From: Salarchaeum japonicum
Lineage (GTDB): Archaea; Halobacteriota; Halobacteria; Halobacteriales; Halobacteriaceae
Reading direction: 5' to 3'
DNA length: 64,000 nt
NCBI RefSeq assembly: GCF_020614395.1
Contig: NZ_CP085324.1
Location: forward strand, 1,431,564-1,495,563
The notes beneath the pieces were generated by a model. It ran no database searches and had not been told where the DNA came from. It saw nothing but the letters and a program-made list of their open reading frames with translations. Below are positions 25,375 through 33,972 of this stretch, in pieces; position 1 is the stretch's first letter, and each line of letters opens with the position of its first letter. The position numbers and the translations under genes are program-made.

Positions 25375-27471
25375 ATGACAGGTGTAGGAGTCGGCGGCCT
25401 CTTCGACCCCGAGCGCGTCGCCGTCGTCGGCGCGACGGACCGCGAGGGGTCGGTGGGGCGCGCCGTCCTGGAGAACCTCGACTCGTTCGACGGCGAGGTC
25501 GTCGCGGTGAACCCGAGTCGGGACAGCGTGCTCGGCTACCGGTGTCACGACTCGCTCGCCGACGTCCCCGATATCGACCTCGCGGTGGTGGTGGTGCCGC
25601 CGTCGGTCGCCGTCGAGGTGGTGCGGGCGGCCGGCGAATCAGGCATCGAGAACGTCGTCGTCATCACGGCGGGGTTCGGGGAGGCCGGGAGCGAGGGCGC
25701 GGCGCGCGAACGCGACCTCGCCGCCGTCGCCGACGAGTACGGTCTCACGCTCGTCGGCCCCAACAGTCTCGGAATCATGAGCACGCCGGCGTCGATGAAC
25801 GCGACGTTCGGCCCCGCGGACGCCCTCCCGGGGTCGATGAGTTTCATGAGTCAGTCCGGCGCGTTCATCACCGCCGCGCTCGACTGGGCGGGCGACCAGG
25901 GTATCGGGTTCCGGCACGTCGTCAGCCTCGGAAACGAGGCCGTGCTCGACGAGACCGACTTCGTGGAGGCGTGGGGGGACGACGAGACGAGCGTCGTCCT
26001 CGGCTACCTCGAAGGCATCAGCGACGGCCGCGCGTTCATCGACACCGCGCGCGACGTGACCGACGAGACGCCGGTCGTGCTCGTGAAGTCCGGGCGGACG
26101 GAGGCTGGCGCGCAGGCCGCGTCCAGCCACACCGGCACCATCGCGGGGAGCGACGCCGCGTACGAGGCCGGCCTCGACCAGGCGGGCGTGGTGCGCGCGG
26201 AGAACGTCCAGCAGTTGTTCGACTACGCCCGCGCGCTCGACGGCCTCCCGCTCCCCGACTCGGATTCCGTTGCCGTGGTGACGAACGCGGGCGGCCCGGG
26301 CGTGATGGCGACGGACGCCGTCGGCGACTCCACGCTCTCGATGGCGTCCTTCACGGACGAGACGCTGGACGCGCTCGCGGACGCGCTCCCGGAGAACGCG
26401 AACCGCTACAACCCCGTGGACGTCATCGGGGACGCGGGCGTCGAGCGGTTCCGGACGGCGCTCGACACCGTGCTCGGCGACCCGAACGTCGGCGCGGCCG
26501 TCGTCGTCGCCGCGCCCACCGCCGTCCTCGACTACGCCGACCTCGCGGAGGTCGTGGGTGAGGCGCAGGACGCGCACGGACTCCCGGTCGCCGCCGTGCT
26601 GATGGGCGGGAGTCGCGCCGCGGAGCCGGCCGCGCGCCTCCGCGAGTCCGGCGTCCCGAACTACTTCGACCCCGCGCGGGCGGTGGACAGCCTCGACGCG
26701 CTCGCCCGCCAGCGCCGCATCGCGGAACGCGACTACGAACCGCCGCGGGAGTTCGACGTGGACAGGGAGGCGGCGCGCGAGATTCTCGAAGAAGCGGCCG
26801 ACCGCGGGGAGACCCGCCTCGGTGTGGAGGCGATGGGGTTGCTGGACGCGTACGGCATCCCGACCCCGGAAGGCGGTATCGCGGAGACGCCGGAGGACGC
26901 GGTGTCGCTCGCCCACGAGGTCGAGGGCGACGTGGTGATGAAAATCGTCAGCCCGGACATTTTGCACAAGTCGGACATCGGCGGCGTGAAGGTCGGCGTG
27001 CCGAACGAGGGCGTGTACGACGCGTACGAAGACCTCGTCTCGCGCGCCCGGAACTACCAGCCGGACGCGACCGTGCTCGGCGTGCAAGTGCAGGAACTCG
27101 TGGACACCGACCGCGGGACGGAGACGATTCTCGGCGTGAACCGCGACCCCCAGTTCGGGCCGCTCGTCCTGTTCGGATTGGGCGGGATTTTCGTGGAGGT
27201 GATGGAGGACACGACCGTTCGGGTCGCGCCCGTGAGCGAGCGCGAGGCCGACGGAATGCTCTCCGACATCCATGCCGCGCCGCTCCTCCGCGGGGCGCGC
27301 GGCCGCGAACCCGCTGACCTCGACGCGCTCCGCGAGAGCATCGAACGACTCAGCCAGCTCGCGACCGACTTCCCGGCGATACTCGAACTGGACATCAACC
27401 CACTCGTGGCGACGGCCGACGGCGTGCAGGCCGTGGACGTCCGCCTCACCATCGACCCAGACGACCTATGA
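25375..27471 (+). CDS. acd: ADP-forming acetate--CoA ligase, fused alpha and beta subunits
   Basis: The 698-residue protein combines a CoA-binding and succinyl-CoA-ligase-like alpha part (1 to about 460, with the phosphohistidine H252 in ASSHTGTIAGSD) with an ATP-grasp beta part (about 470-698, containing VVMKIVSPDILHKSDIGGVKVGV). It converts acyl-CoA, ADP and phosphate to acid, CoA and ATP, the energy-conserving step archaea use in place of acetate kinase. Length equals that of haloarchaeal fused enzymes. The stop overlaps the next ATG (ATGA), so the P-loop/DRTGG gene is in the same operon. Confidence 0.93.
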   Translation: MTGVGVGGLFDPERVAVVGATDREGSVGRAVLENLDSFDGEVVAVNPSRDSVLGYRCHDSLADVPDIDLAVVVVPPSVAVEVVRAAGESGIENVVVITAGFGEAGSEGAARERDLAAVADEYGLTLVGPNSLGIMSTPASMNATFGPADALPGSMSFMSQSGAFITAALDWAGDQGIGFRHVVSLGNEAVLDETDFVEAWGDDETSVVLGYLEGISDGRAFIDTARDVTDETPVVLVKSGRTEAGAQAASSHTGTIAGSDAAYEAGLDQAGVVRAENVQQLFDYARALDGLPLPDSDSVAVVTNAGGPGVMATDAVGDSTLSMASFTDETLDALADALPENANRYNPVDVIGDAGVERFRTALDTVLGDPNVGAAVVVAAPTAVLDYADLAEVVGEAQDAHGLPVAAVLMGGSRAAEPAARLRESGVPNYFDPARAVDSLDALARQRRIAERDYEPPREFDVDREAAREILEEAADRGETRLGVEAMGLLDAYGIPTPEGGIAETPEDAVSLAHEVEGDVVMKIVSPDILHKSDIGGVKVGVPNEGVYDAYEDLVSRARNYQPDATVLGVQVQELVDTDRGTETILGVNRDPQFGPLVLFGLGGIFVEVMEDTTVRVAPVSEREADGMLSDIHAAPLLRGARGREPADLDALRESIERLSQLATDFPAILELDINPLVATADGVQAVDVRLTIDPDDL

Positions 27472-28523
27472 CGACGACACTACTCGCATCGACGGCGGAC
27501 AGCACCGGAAAGACCGCGGTGGCGCTCGCGCTCGCGCGCGCCGCACAAGACCGCGAGCGAACCGTGGGGTACATGAAGCCGCTCGGCACCCACCTACAGA
27601 GCAACGTCGGGAAGACGCTCGACCCCGACCCGTTGCTCGCGCGGGACGTGCTCGGCCTCGACACCGAAGTCCACGACATGGAGCCGGTCGTGTACTCGCC
27701 GACGTTCGTGGACGGCGTGCTCCGCGGCCGCGAGGACGCGGACGAACTCCGCGAGCGCGTCCGGGAGGCCTACGACGACATCAGCGCGAGCGCGGACGAC
27801 GTGTTCGTCGAGGCCGCTGGCACGCCGAGCACGGGCCGCGCCGCCGGCCTCGCGCCGCCCGCGCTCGCCGACCTCCTGGACGCCCGCGTCGTCCTCGTCT
27901 CCGACTACACGGAATCCCGGGACGTGGACGGCGTGCTGGACGCGGTTGACCGCTACGGCGACCGCCTCGCGGGCGTGCTGTTCAACCGCGTCACGGACGC
28001 CGCGCTCGATAGCCTGGACGCGGACGCCGCGGCCTTCCTCGAATCCCGGGACGTGCCCGTGCTCGGCGCGGTTCCCCGCGTGCCCGAACTCGCGGGCGTC
28101 ACCGTCGCCGACCTCGCCGCCGAACTCGGCGCGCGCACCGTCACGGACGCCGACACCGACGCGCTCGTGGAGCGCTTCCTCGTCGGCGCGATGAGCGGCG
28201 AATCCGCGCTCCGGCACTTCCGCCGCGCCACGAACGCCGCCGTCGTCACCGGGGGCGACCGCGCGGACGTGCAGACCGCCGCGCTCGACGCGCCCGGCGT
28301 CGAAGCGCTCGTCCTCACGGGCGGCCACGAACCCGCGGGGGCCGTGCTCGGGAAGGCCGCGGACGCCGGCGTTCCCGTCCTCACCGTCACCACGGACACG
28401 CTCCGCACTGTCGAACGCCTCGAAGCCGTGCTCGGCGGCGGGCACGTCCGGAACGCCGCGACCGTCGAGCGCATGAGCGGCCTGCTCGCCGAGCACGCCG
28501 ACCTCGACGCCCTCCTCGGGTAG
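27468..28523 (+). CDS. P-loop (BioD/Pta-N-like) protein with C-terminal DRTGG-type domain
   Basis: The 351-residue protein starts with a dethiobiotin-synthetase-like P-loop (ASTADSTGKTAVAL, K15/T16) and ends with a DRTGG-like domain (about 210-330: SALRHFRRATNAAVVTGGDRADVQTAAL). The same two-domain layout forms the N-terminal regulatory part of long phosphotransacetylases, but the catalytic acetyltransferase domain is missing here. Coupling by ATGA overlap to ADP-forming acetyl-CoA synthetase suggests it senses or regulates acetyl-CoA/acetate flux. The regulatory role is inference; the domain call is firm. Confidence 0.8.
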   Translation: MTTTLLASTADSTGKTAVALALARAAQDRERTVGYMKPLGTHLQSNVGKTLDPDPLLARDVLGLDTEVHDMEPVVYSPTFVDGVLRGREDADELRERVREAYDDISASADDVFVEAAGTPSTGRAAGLAPPALADLLDARVVLVSDYTESRDVDGVLDAVDRYGDRLAGVLFNRVTDAALDSLDADAAAFLESRDVPVLGAVPRVPELAGVTVADLAAELGARTVTDADTDALVERFLVGAMSGESALRHFRRATNAAVVTGGDRADVQTAALDAPGVEALVLTGGHEPAGAVLGKAADAGVPVLTVTTDTLRTVERLEAVLGGGHVRNAATVERMSGLLAEHADLDALLG

Positions 28524-28565
28524 CCCGTCCGTCTCTTTTATCCGGGTGGTGGCGCTATCGGGAGT

Positions 28566-29468
28566 ATGGACTGGTACGCGCTCTCCACGCTCGACAACGC
28601 GCTCGACGAGACGCGAAGCCTCCTCACGCCCGTCCAGGTGGGCGTCTGGCTCCGACTGGCGGTCGTCGCGGTGTTCGCGGGCGGCGCGACCGGCACCCGG
28701 AACGTCTCCGTCTTCGTCGAGGCGGTGCCGACGTGGGGCGTGCGGGACGCGCTCGAAACCGCGCCGCGGCTCGCGGTGCTCGTCGCTATCGCGCTCGCGC
28801 TGTTCGTCGTGCTCGGGTTCGTCGGCTCCGTGATGGAGTTCGTGCTCGTCTCGGCGCTCCGCACGCGCACCGTCGGCCTCCGCGGGCAGTTCGCCGCCGC
28901 GCTCGCGCCCGGCCTCCGCCTCTTCGGGTTCCGGGCCGCGCTCGGCGCGCTCGCGCTCGTCCCCGTCTCGGCCGTCGTCGCCCTCATCGTCGTCGCGCTC
29001 GGCACGGAGTCGGTCGCGCTCGCCGTCGTCGCCGTCGTCCTCGTCCCCGTCGCGGGCGTGCTCGCGCTCGCCGCGTTCGTCGCGAGCGCCGCCACCACGT
29101 CGTTCGTCGTGCCGCTGATGCAGGACGGAGACCTGGGCGTGCTCGACGGCTGGCGGGCGTTCTGGCCGACCCTGCGCGGGGAACTCCGGCAGTTCGTCGC
29201 GTACGCCGCGGTGCGGTTCGGTCTCTCCGTGCTCGCGGGCGTGCTGACGAGCATCGTCGCGGGCGCGTTCGCCGTCCCGGTCGCGCTCGCGTTCGCCGGC
29301 CTCGCGCTCACCGGCGTCGCCACCGCCGTCCTCGTCGCCGTCGGCGCGCTCGCGCTCCTCCTCGCGCTCGCGCTCCTCGTCGCCGTGCAGGTGCCGGTGA
29401 CGACCTACCTCCGGTATCACTCCCTGCTCGTGCTGGACGCCTCGGATGCCGAGTTCCGGCTTCGGTAA
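28566..29468 (+). CDS. Multi-spanning membrane protein, function unknown
   Basis: The 300-residue protein has an amphipathic N-terminus (MDWYALSTLDNALDETRSLLTP) and about six to seven hydrophobic helices, with a conserved-looking charged stretch MQDGDLGVLDGWRAFWPTL between helices four and five. This matches a common haloarchaeal family of membrane proteins without assigned role. It follows the acd operon after 42 bp and may be expressed with it. No transporter or enzyme motif is visible. Confidence 0.75.
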   Translation: MDWYALSTLDNALDETRSLLTPVQVGVWLRLAVVAVFAGGATGTRNVSVFVEAVPTWGVRDALETAPRLAVLVAIALALFVVLGFVGSVMEFVLVSALRTRTVGLRGQFAAALAPGLRLFGFRAALGALALVPVSAVVALIVVALGTESVALAVVAVVLVPVAGVLALAAFVASAATTSFVVPLMQDGDLGVLDGWRAFWPTLRGELRQFVAYAAVRFGLSVLAGVLTSIVAGAFAVPVALAFAGLALTGVATAVLVAVGALALLLALALLVAVQVPVTTYLRYHSLLVLDASDAEFRLR

Positions 29469-29499
29469 CGCCTATCAGCGCGCGGGGAGAACGACCGGT

Positions 29500-30600
29500 G
29501 TGTTCCCCGACATCGAGTACCTGGAGTGGATTATCGGTCGGCCCGAGGTGGCGATGTACGACCTCGGGACGAGCGACCTCCGCGGCGACCGCGACCGCGG
29601 CGGCGAAATCGTTCCCGCGCCCCTCGAAGACCTGGACGACCCGCCGACGGGCGCGAGCCTGGAGATGCAGATCGCGGGCGAGTACGGCGTCGAACCCGAG
29701 CAAGTCCTCGTGACCGGCGGCGCGACGCAGGCGAACTTCCTCGCGGCCGCGGCCGCGCTCGACACGGACACCGAGGGCGACGCGGACGCGGCGGGCGCGC
29801 GCGTGCTGGTGGAGAAACCGGGCTACGAGCCGCTCGTGGCGTCGCCCGCGGCGCTCGGCGCGCACGTCGACCGGTTCCTCCGGGACGACGACTACGCGCT
29901 CGCCCCGGACCGCGTGGAGAACGCGCTCGCGCCCGAGACAGCGCTCGTGACGGTGACGAACCGCCACAACCCCTCGGGGCGGCTGACCGACCGGGAGACG
30001 CTCGCGGAGACCGCGGCGGTCGCGCGCGAGGGCGGCGCGCGGTTGCTCGTGGACGAAGTGTACGCGCCCTACCTCCCGGAGGCGGGCGACGGACCGTTCG
30101 GCGGGCCGAGCGCGGTGGACTTCGAGGACGCCGTCGTGACGGGGTCGCTGACGAAGTTCTTCGGCCTGGGCGACCTCCGCATCGGCTGGGTCGTCGCGGA
30201 CGAGGCGTTCGTCGAGCGCGCGCGCTCCATCAGCCACCACTTCCACGCCGTCTCCGGGCCGAGTCGGACGCTCGCGATGCGCGCGTTCCACAACCGCGAG
30301 CGGCTCGCGGAGCGCTCGCGGACGCTGCTCGGGGAGAACGCCGAGTTGCTCGCGGAGTTCGTGTCGAGCCGCGACGACCTCGCGGGGTCGGTCGCGCCCG
30401 GGAGCACGTTCGCGTTCCTCGACCCCGCGAACGCGGACGGGAACGCGCTCGCGGAGCGCGCGTGGGAGAACGGCCTGCTCGTCGTCCCCGGCCGGTTCTT
30501 CGGGGACAGCGAGCGCGTTCGCGTGAGCCTCGGGCTCGCGCCGAACGAGATGGCGGCCGCGCTCGACACCTTCGGGGACGTGCTCGACCGCTTCCGGTAG
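29500..30600 (+). CDS. PLP-dependent aminotransferase, class I/II
   Basis: The 366-residue fold-type I enzyme has N157 (RHNPSG), D185 (LLVDEVYAPY), the PLP-lysine K219 (GSLTKFFGLGDLRIGW) and R227, in the usual order. It transfers amino groups between an amino acid and a 2-oxo acid. I start at the GTG at 29500, which avoids overlap with the preceding gene and begins right before conserved FPDIEYLEW; a frame extension to 29446 would overlap it by 23 bp. The amino-acid substrate is not predictable. Confidence 0.88.
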   Translation: MFPDIEYLEWIIGRPEVAMYDLGTSDLRGDRDRGGEIVPAPLEDLDDPPTGASLEMQIAGEYGVEPEQVLVTGGATQANFLAAAAALDTDTEGDADAAGARVLVEKPGYEPLVASPAALGAHVDRFLRDDDYALAPDRVENALAPETALVTVTNRHNPSGRLTDRETLAETAAVAREGGARLLVDEVYAPYLPEAGDGPFGGPSAVDFEDAVVTGSLTKFFGLGDLRIGWVVADEAFVERARSISHHFHAVSGPSRTLAMRAFHNRERLAERSRTLLGENAELLAEFVSSRDDLAGSVAPGSTFAFLDPANADGNALAERAWENGLLVVPGRFFGDSERVRVSLGLAPNEMAAALDTFGDVLDRFR

Positions 30601-30640
30601 GCCTGCAAGAGTTAAGGGCCGCGGACGCATCGCCGGACAC

Positions 30641-30931
30641 ATGGACGAGACTCCCCAGGAGATAACGACTCTCGTCGGCCGCGAGGTCTACTCGAACAAC
30701 GGCGTGTTCGTCGGCGAAATCGAGGACCTCCGACTCGACCTCGACGCGGAGGTCGTGAACGGACTCGCGCTCGGACAACTGAACGGCGACCTCTTCACCG
30801 ACCACGCGACCGGGAACAAGGGCGTCATCATCCCCTACCGGTGGGTGCGCGCCGTCGGCGACATCGTGCTCGTGAACGACATCGTCGAGCGCATGAAGGG
30901 CACCGACGAGGAGAGCGAACTCGCGATATAA
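30641..30931 (+). CDS. PRC-barrel domain protein
   Basis: The 96-residue protein is a single PRC-barrel: ITTLVGREVYSNNGVFVGEIEDLRLDLDAEVVNGL followed by a strand-rich half ending VRAVGDIVLVNDIVERM. Stand-alone archaeal PRC-barrel proteins resemble the RimM C-terminal domain and have been linked to RNA or cell-division contexts; which applies here is unknown. It is 39 bp before the triosephosphate isomerase gene on the same strand and may share its promoter. Confidence 0.88.
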   Translation: MDETPQEITTLVGREVYSNNGVFVGEIEDLRLDLDAEVVNGLALGQLNGDLFTDHATGNKGVIIPYRWVRAVGDIVLVNDIVERMKGTDEESELAI

Positions 30932-30970
30932 TCCGACAGGACTTTTCTCCCCGGGAACGCGCGTTCGGCT

Positions 30971-31612
30971 ATGTTCGTTCTCGTGAACCTGAAGGCCTAC
31001 CCCTGCGACCCCGTGGAAATCGGGGCGGCCGCCGAGACCGTCGCCGCGGAGACCGGTGCGCGCATCGCGGTCGCGCCGCAGGCCGCAGACCTGCGAGCGG
31101 TCGCGGAGACGGGCGTGGAGACGTGGGCGCAACACGTCAGTCCCGTCGAGCACGGCAGTCACACCGGAAGCACGCTCGCCGAACGAGCGGCCGCCGCGGG
31201 CGCGGAGGGCACGCTCCTGAATCACAGCGAGAAGCGCCTCCGTCTCGCGGACATCGACGACGCCGTCGGCGCGGCGGAGCGCGCCGGCCTCGACACCGTC
31301 GTGTGCGCGAACAACCCCGCGCAGGTCGGCGCGGTCGCCCAGCTCTCGCCGGACGCGGTCGCCGTCGAACCCCCGGAACTCATCGGGACGGGAACCCCGG
31401 TGAGTCAGGCCGACCCGGACGTGGTGCGCGCGGCCGTGGACGCCGCGAGCGCCGTCGGGGACGTGCCCGTCTACTGCGGCGCGGGCATCTCCACCGGCGA
31501 CGACGTGGCGGCCGCGCGCGACCTCGGCGCGGACGGCGTCCTCCTCGCGTCGGGCGTCGCGAAGGCCGACGACCCCGAGGCCGCGCTCCGCGACCTCGTC
31601 ACCGACAGCTAG
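30971..31612 (+). CDS. tpiA: Triosephosphate isomerase
   Basis: The 213-residue protein is the short archaeal form of the TIM barrel. The active-site residues N6, K8 ([11 protein letters not shown]), H85 (LLNHSEKR) and E133 ([11 protein letters not shown]) are all present, as is the phosphate-binding YCGAGIS loop. It interconverts dihydroxyacetone phosphate and glyceraldehyde 3-phosphate in glycolysis/gluconeogenesis. Its TAG shares bases with the stop of the convergent small gene (CTAG). Confidence 0.96.
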   Translation: MFVLVNLKAYPCDPVEIGAAAETVAAETGARIAVAPQAADLRAVAETGVETWAQHVSPVEHGSHTGSTLAERAAAAGAEGTLLNHSEKRLRLADIDDAVGAAERAGLDTVVCANNPAQVGAVAQLSPDAVAVEPPELIGTGTPVSQADPDVVRAAVDAASAVGDVPVYCGAGISTGDDVAAARDLGADGVLLASGVAKADDPEAALRDLVTDS

Positions 31613-31881
31613 GCGCGCACGACGTAGTGAGACGCCGCCTGCGCCTCCAGCACCGCTCTCTCCCGCATGTCCACGAGGTAGCCCGTGGGCGTGCGCCGGA
31701 GGTCGTGGTCGGCGTCGATTCGAACGAGGTGTCCCCGCACCTGCGCGGACGGCGGTTTCTGCGCGGCGGCGCAGTCGTAGACCGTGAGGAGTTCGTTCCC
31801 GCTCTCTGCCTCGTAGACGACGATGCGCGCGTGCCGGTCTAGCTGCCACTCGCCCTCGGCCACCTGGGGCAGTTTGTTCAC
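31609..31881 (-). CDS. Small hypothetical protein next to dinB
   Basis: The 90-residue protein has a mixed strand pattern ([26 protein letters not shown], then [23 protein letters not shown]) and no membrane segment or known catalytic motif. It overlaps the DNA polymerase IV stop by four bases upstream (ATGA type), so it is translationally coupled to dinB, and shares stop bases with tpiA downstream. A role with the polymerase is possible but unsupported by sequence motifs. Confidence 0.7.
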   Translation of the reverse strand: MNKLPQVAEGEWQLDRHARIVVYEAESGNELLTVYDCAAAQKPPSAQVRGHLVRIDADHDLRRTPTGYLVDMRERAVLEAQAASHYVVRA

Positions 31882-33113
31882 TCGAACTCACCCAGGCTCG
31901 CCTGGCTCTCCCGGTCGCCCGCGGTCGTCTCGCGGTCGCGCTCGCGCACCTGCGGCGGCGTCGAACGGCCCTCCCACGACCCGAGTTTCGCCTGGTCGGC
32001 GTCCGAGAAGGAGAGGTTGGAGACGCGGACGCCGACCTTCCGGACTTCCGCGTCCGCGAACTCCGCGAGCAGTTCGCGCGTCACGTCGTGCACGAGGTCG
32101 GGTTCGTCCACCGGCCCGGGAAGGCTCTTCGCGCGCGTGTTCACGTCGAACGGCGGCGTCACGACCTTGATGCCGATGGTTCGGTAGAGCGCGTTCTTCC
32201 GGGTCGCGCGCTCCGCGACCGCCTCCGCGAGCGCGTCCACGCGCTCTCGAACCCGCGCGAAGTCCTCCGTCGCGCCGTCGAACGCCGATTCGCGGCTCAG
32301 GCTCTTCGGCTTCCCGCGCGGCTCCACGGGCCGCGCGTCCCGGCCGTTCGCGCGCTCGTGAAGCTCCCGCCCGCGGTCGCCGAACCACCCCGACACCTCG
32401 TGTTTCGGCGTCTCCGCGAGGTCGCCGATGGTCTCCACGCCCTCGGCGCGCAGGTCGCGCGCCCGCACCGGCCCGACGCCGTGCAACCGCGCCACGTCCA
32501 ATGGCGCGAGGAACGCTTTCACGTCGTCCGGCGGGACGACGGTGAGGCCGTCGGGCTTGTCGTGGTCGCTCGCTATCTTCGCCGTGCTCATGTTCGGCGC
32601 GACGCCCACGGACGCCGGCACGCCGACCTCCCGTGCGATGCGCTGTTTCACGTGCCGGCCGAACCCCGCCGCCACCGACCACTCCGTCCGCTCGGTGATG
32701 TCGAGGTAGGCTTCGTCGATGGACACCTCCCGCACGGTGTCTCCGAGGTCGTGCAAGATCTCCTTCACCTCGTCCGCGACCGACTGGTAGTACTCCATGT
32801 CCACCGGCCGGTAGTAGCCCGCGTCCGGGTCGTCCGGGTTCGCGGCCTTCCGCGGGAGCCGGTCGAGCGCGCTCGTGATGGCTTGCGCGCTCTCCACTCC
32901 GTACGCCCGCGCCTCGTAGGACGCGGTCGCGACCGCGCCCGTGGTCTCGCCGTCCTCGTATCCCATTCCGACCACGACCGGCTCCCCTCGGAGTTCTGGC
33001 TCGCGGCGGCGCTCACAGCTCGCGTAAAAGCAGTCCATGTCCACGTGGAGGACGATGCGCTCCGCGGGGTCGGGCGCACCCGGCAGGCGGTCACCGCCGC
33101 CACGCTCGCTCAT
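31878..33113 (-). CDS. dinB: DNA polymerase IV (Y-family translesion polymerase)
   Basis: The 411-residue protein has the Y-family catalytic acids D25 and D27 (HVDMDCFYAS) and D133/E134 (VSIDEAYLDIT), a helix-hairpin-helix thumb (LHGVGPVRARDL) and a little-finger domain. The last eight residues contain a PCNA-interacting box QASLGEF (Q404, L407, F410), meaning it should be recruited to the sliding clamp. It bypasses lesions during replication. The small gene at 31609 is coupled behind it. Confidence 0.95.
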   Translation of the reverse strand: MSERGGGDRLPGAPDPAERIVLHVDMDCFYASCERRREPELRGEPVVVGMGYEDGETTGAVATASYEARAYGVESAQAITSALDRLPRKAANPDDPDAGYYRPVDMEYYQSVADEVKEILHDLGDTVREVSIDEAYLDITERTEWSVAAGFGRHVKQRIAREVGVPASVGVAPNMSTAKIASDHDKPDGLTVVPPDDVKAFLAPLDVARLHGVGPVRARDLRAEGVETIGDLAETPKHEVSGWFGDRGRELHERANGRDARPVEPRGKPKSLSRESAFDGATEDFARVRERVDALAEAVAERATRKNALYRTIGIKVVTPPFDVNTRAKSLPGPVDEPDLVHDVTRELLAEFADAEVRKVGVRVSNLSFSDADQAKLGSWEGRSTPPQVRERDRETTAGDRESQASLGEFE

Positions 33114-33164
33114 ACGAGATTGGAGGGCGAGAACGGGCTAAACGGTGTTGGTACCGGAGTGAAA

Positions 33165-33923
33165 CTATTCGAACTCGACGACGGTGCCTTCCTCACGGCA
33201 GACTTCGAGGGCGTGTTTCGCGCCCATGCCGGCGTCGTGGGCGGTCGCGCCGCGGGCGACGCCGACCTTGAGGTCGACGCCGGTGTCGTCGCGGACGGCG
33301 TCGATAGCGTCGCGGTAGGCGGCGGCGTCCATCGCGGGACAGATGGCGATGATGTTGTCGCCGCCGACGAAGAAGGAGAGCGAGTCGTGTTCTTCGTGCA
33401 TGTGCCGCATGAGGCTGGCGTACGCTTGCTCGATGTGGATGAAGGTGGAGAAGGCGTCGAGTTCGTCGGTGTACTCGCCGGTGGCGTCGTTCACGTCGAA
33501 GTGCGCGATCTGGAGGTCGTCGTCGGTGCGTTCGTCGTCCTCCAGGGGCGCGCCAAGCAGGGCTTCCGTGCGGTCTTCGTCCTGCGCGCTCCCTTCCTCC
33601 TGGAGGCGGGCGGTGGCGTGGGCGAGCGCGTCCGCGGGACTCGGTGCGGTGGCGGTGGAGAGGCTGACGGTGACGGGGTAGCGGTTCCGGATGGACTCCT
33701 GGATGCGCGCGTGGTCTTCTGCGTCCACGCCGTTCGTCACGGCGACCATGTTGTCGAAACGCGTGAAGAAGACGTAGCCGTCCCGGGTGCCGAACAGCTG
33801 GGAGAGGTCGGCGTACAGCCGCGATTGGAGGGTTTGGAGGTCTACTTCGCGGCGGGGGTTCGGGGTGACGGTCCACGGGCCGTAGTTGTCGAGTTGGACG
33901 AGAGTGATCTGCGTGTTCGTCAC
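33165..33923 (-). CDS. gch3: GTP cyclohydrolase IIa (GTP cyclohydrolase III, archaeal)
   Basis: The 252-residue protein matches archaeal GTP cyclohydrolase IIa: N-terminal TNTQITLVQLDNYGPWTVTP, FFTRFDNMVAVTNG, a second domain with SFFVGGDNIIAICP, and C-terminal KVGVARGATAHDAGMGAKHALE. It opens the imidazole ring of GTP to a formylamino-pyrimidine, the first step of archaeal riboflavin/F420 deazaflavin synthesis. The start is the GTG at 33923, placing M before TNTQ as in the family; further upstream the frame is non-homologous. Confidence 0.94.
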   Translation of the reverse strand: MTNTQITLVQLDNYGPWTVTPNPRREVDLQTLQSRLYADLSQLFGTRDGYVFFTRFDNMVAVTNGVDAEDHARIQESIRNRYPVTVSLSTATAPSPADALAHATARLQEEGSAQDEDRTEALLGAPLEDDERTDDDLQIAHFDVNDATGEYTDELDAFSTFIHIEQAYASLMRHMHEEHDSLSFFVGGDNIIAICPAMDAAAYRDAIDAVRDDTGVDLKVGVARGATAHDAGMGAKHALEVCREEGTVVEFE

Positions 33924-33972
33924 GATACGCGGAGTTCGGCGCGCGCCCCGTTTATCGGTTTTGGGTTGCGTC

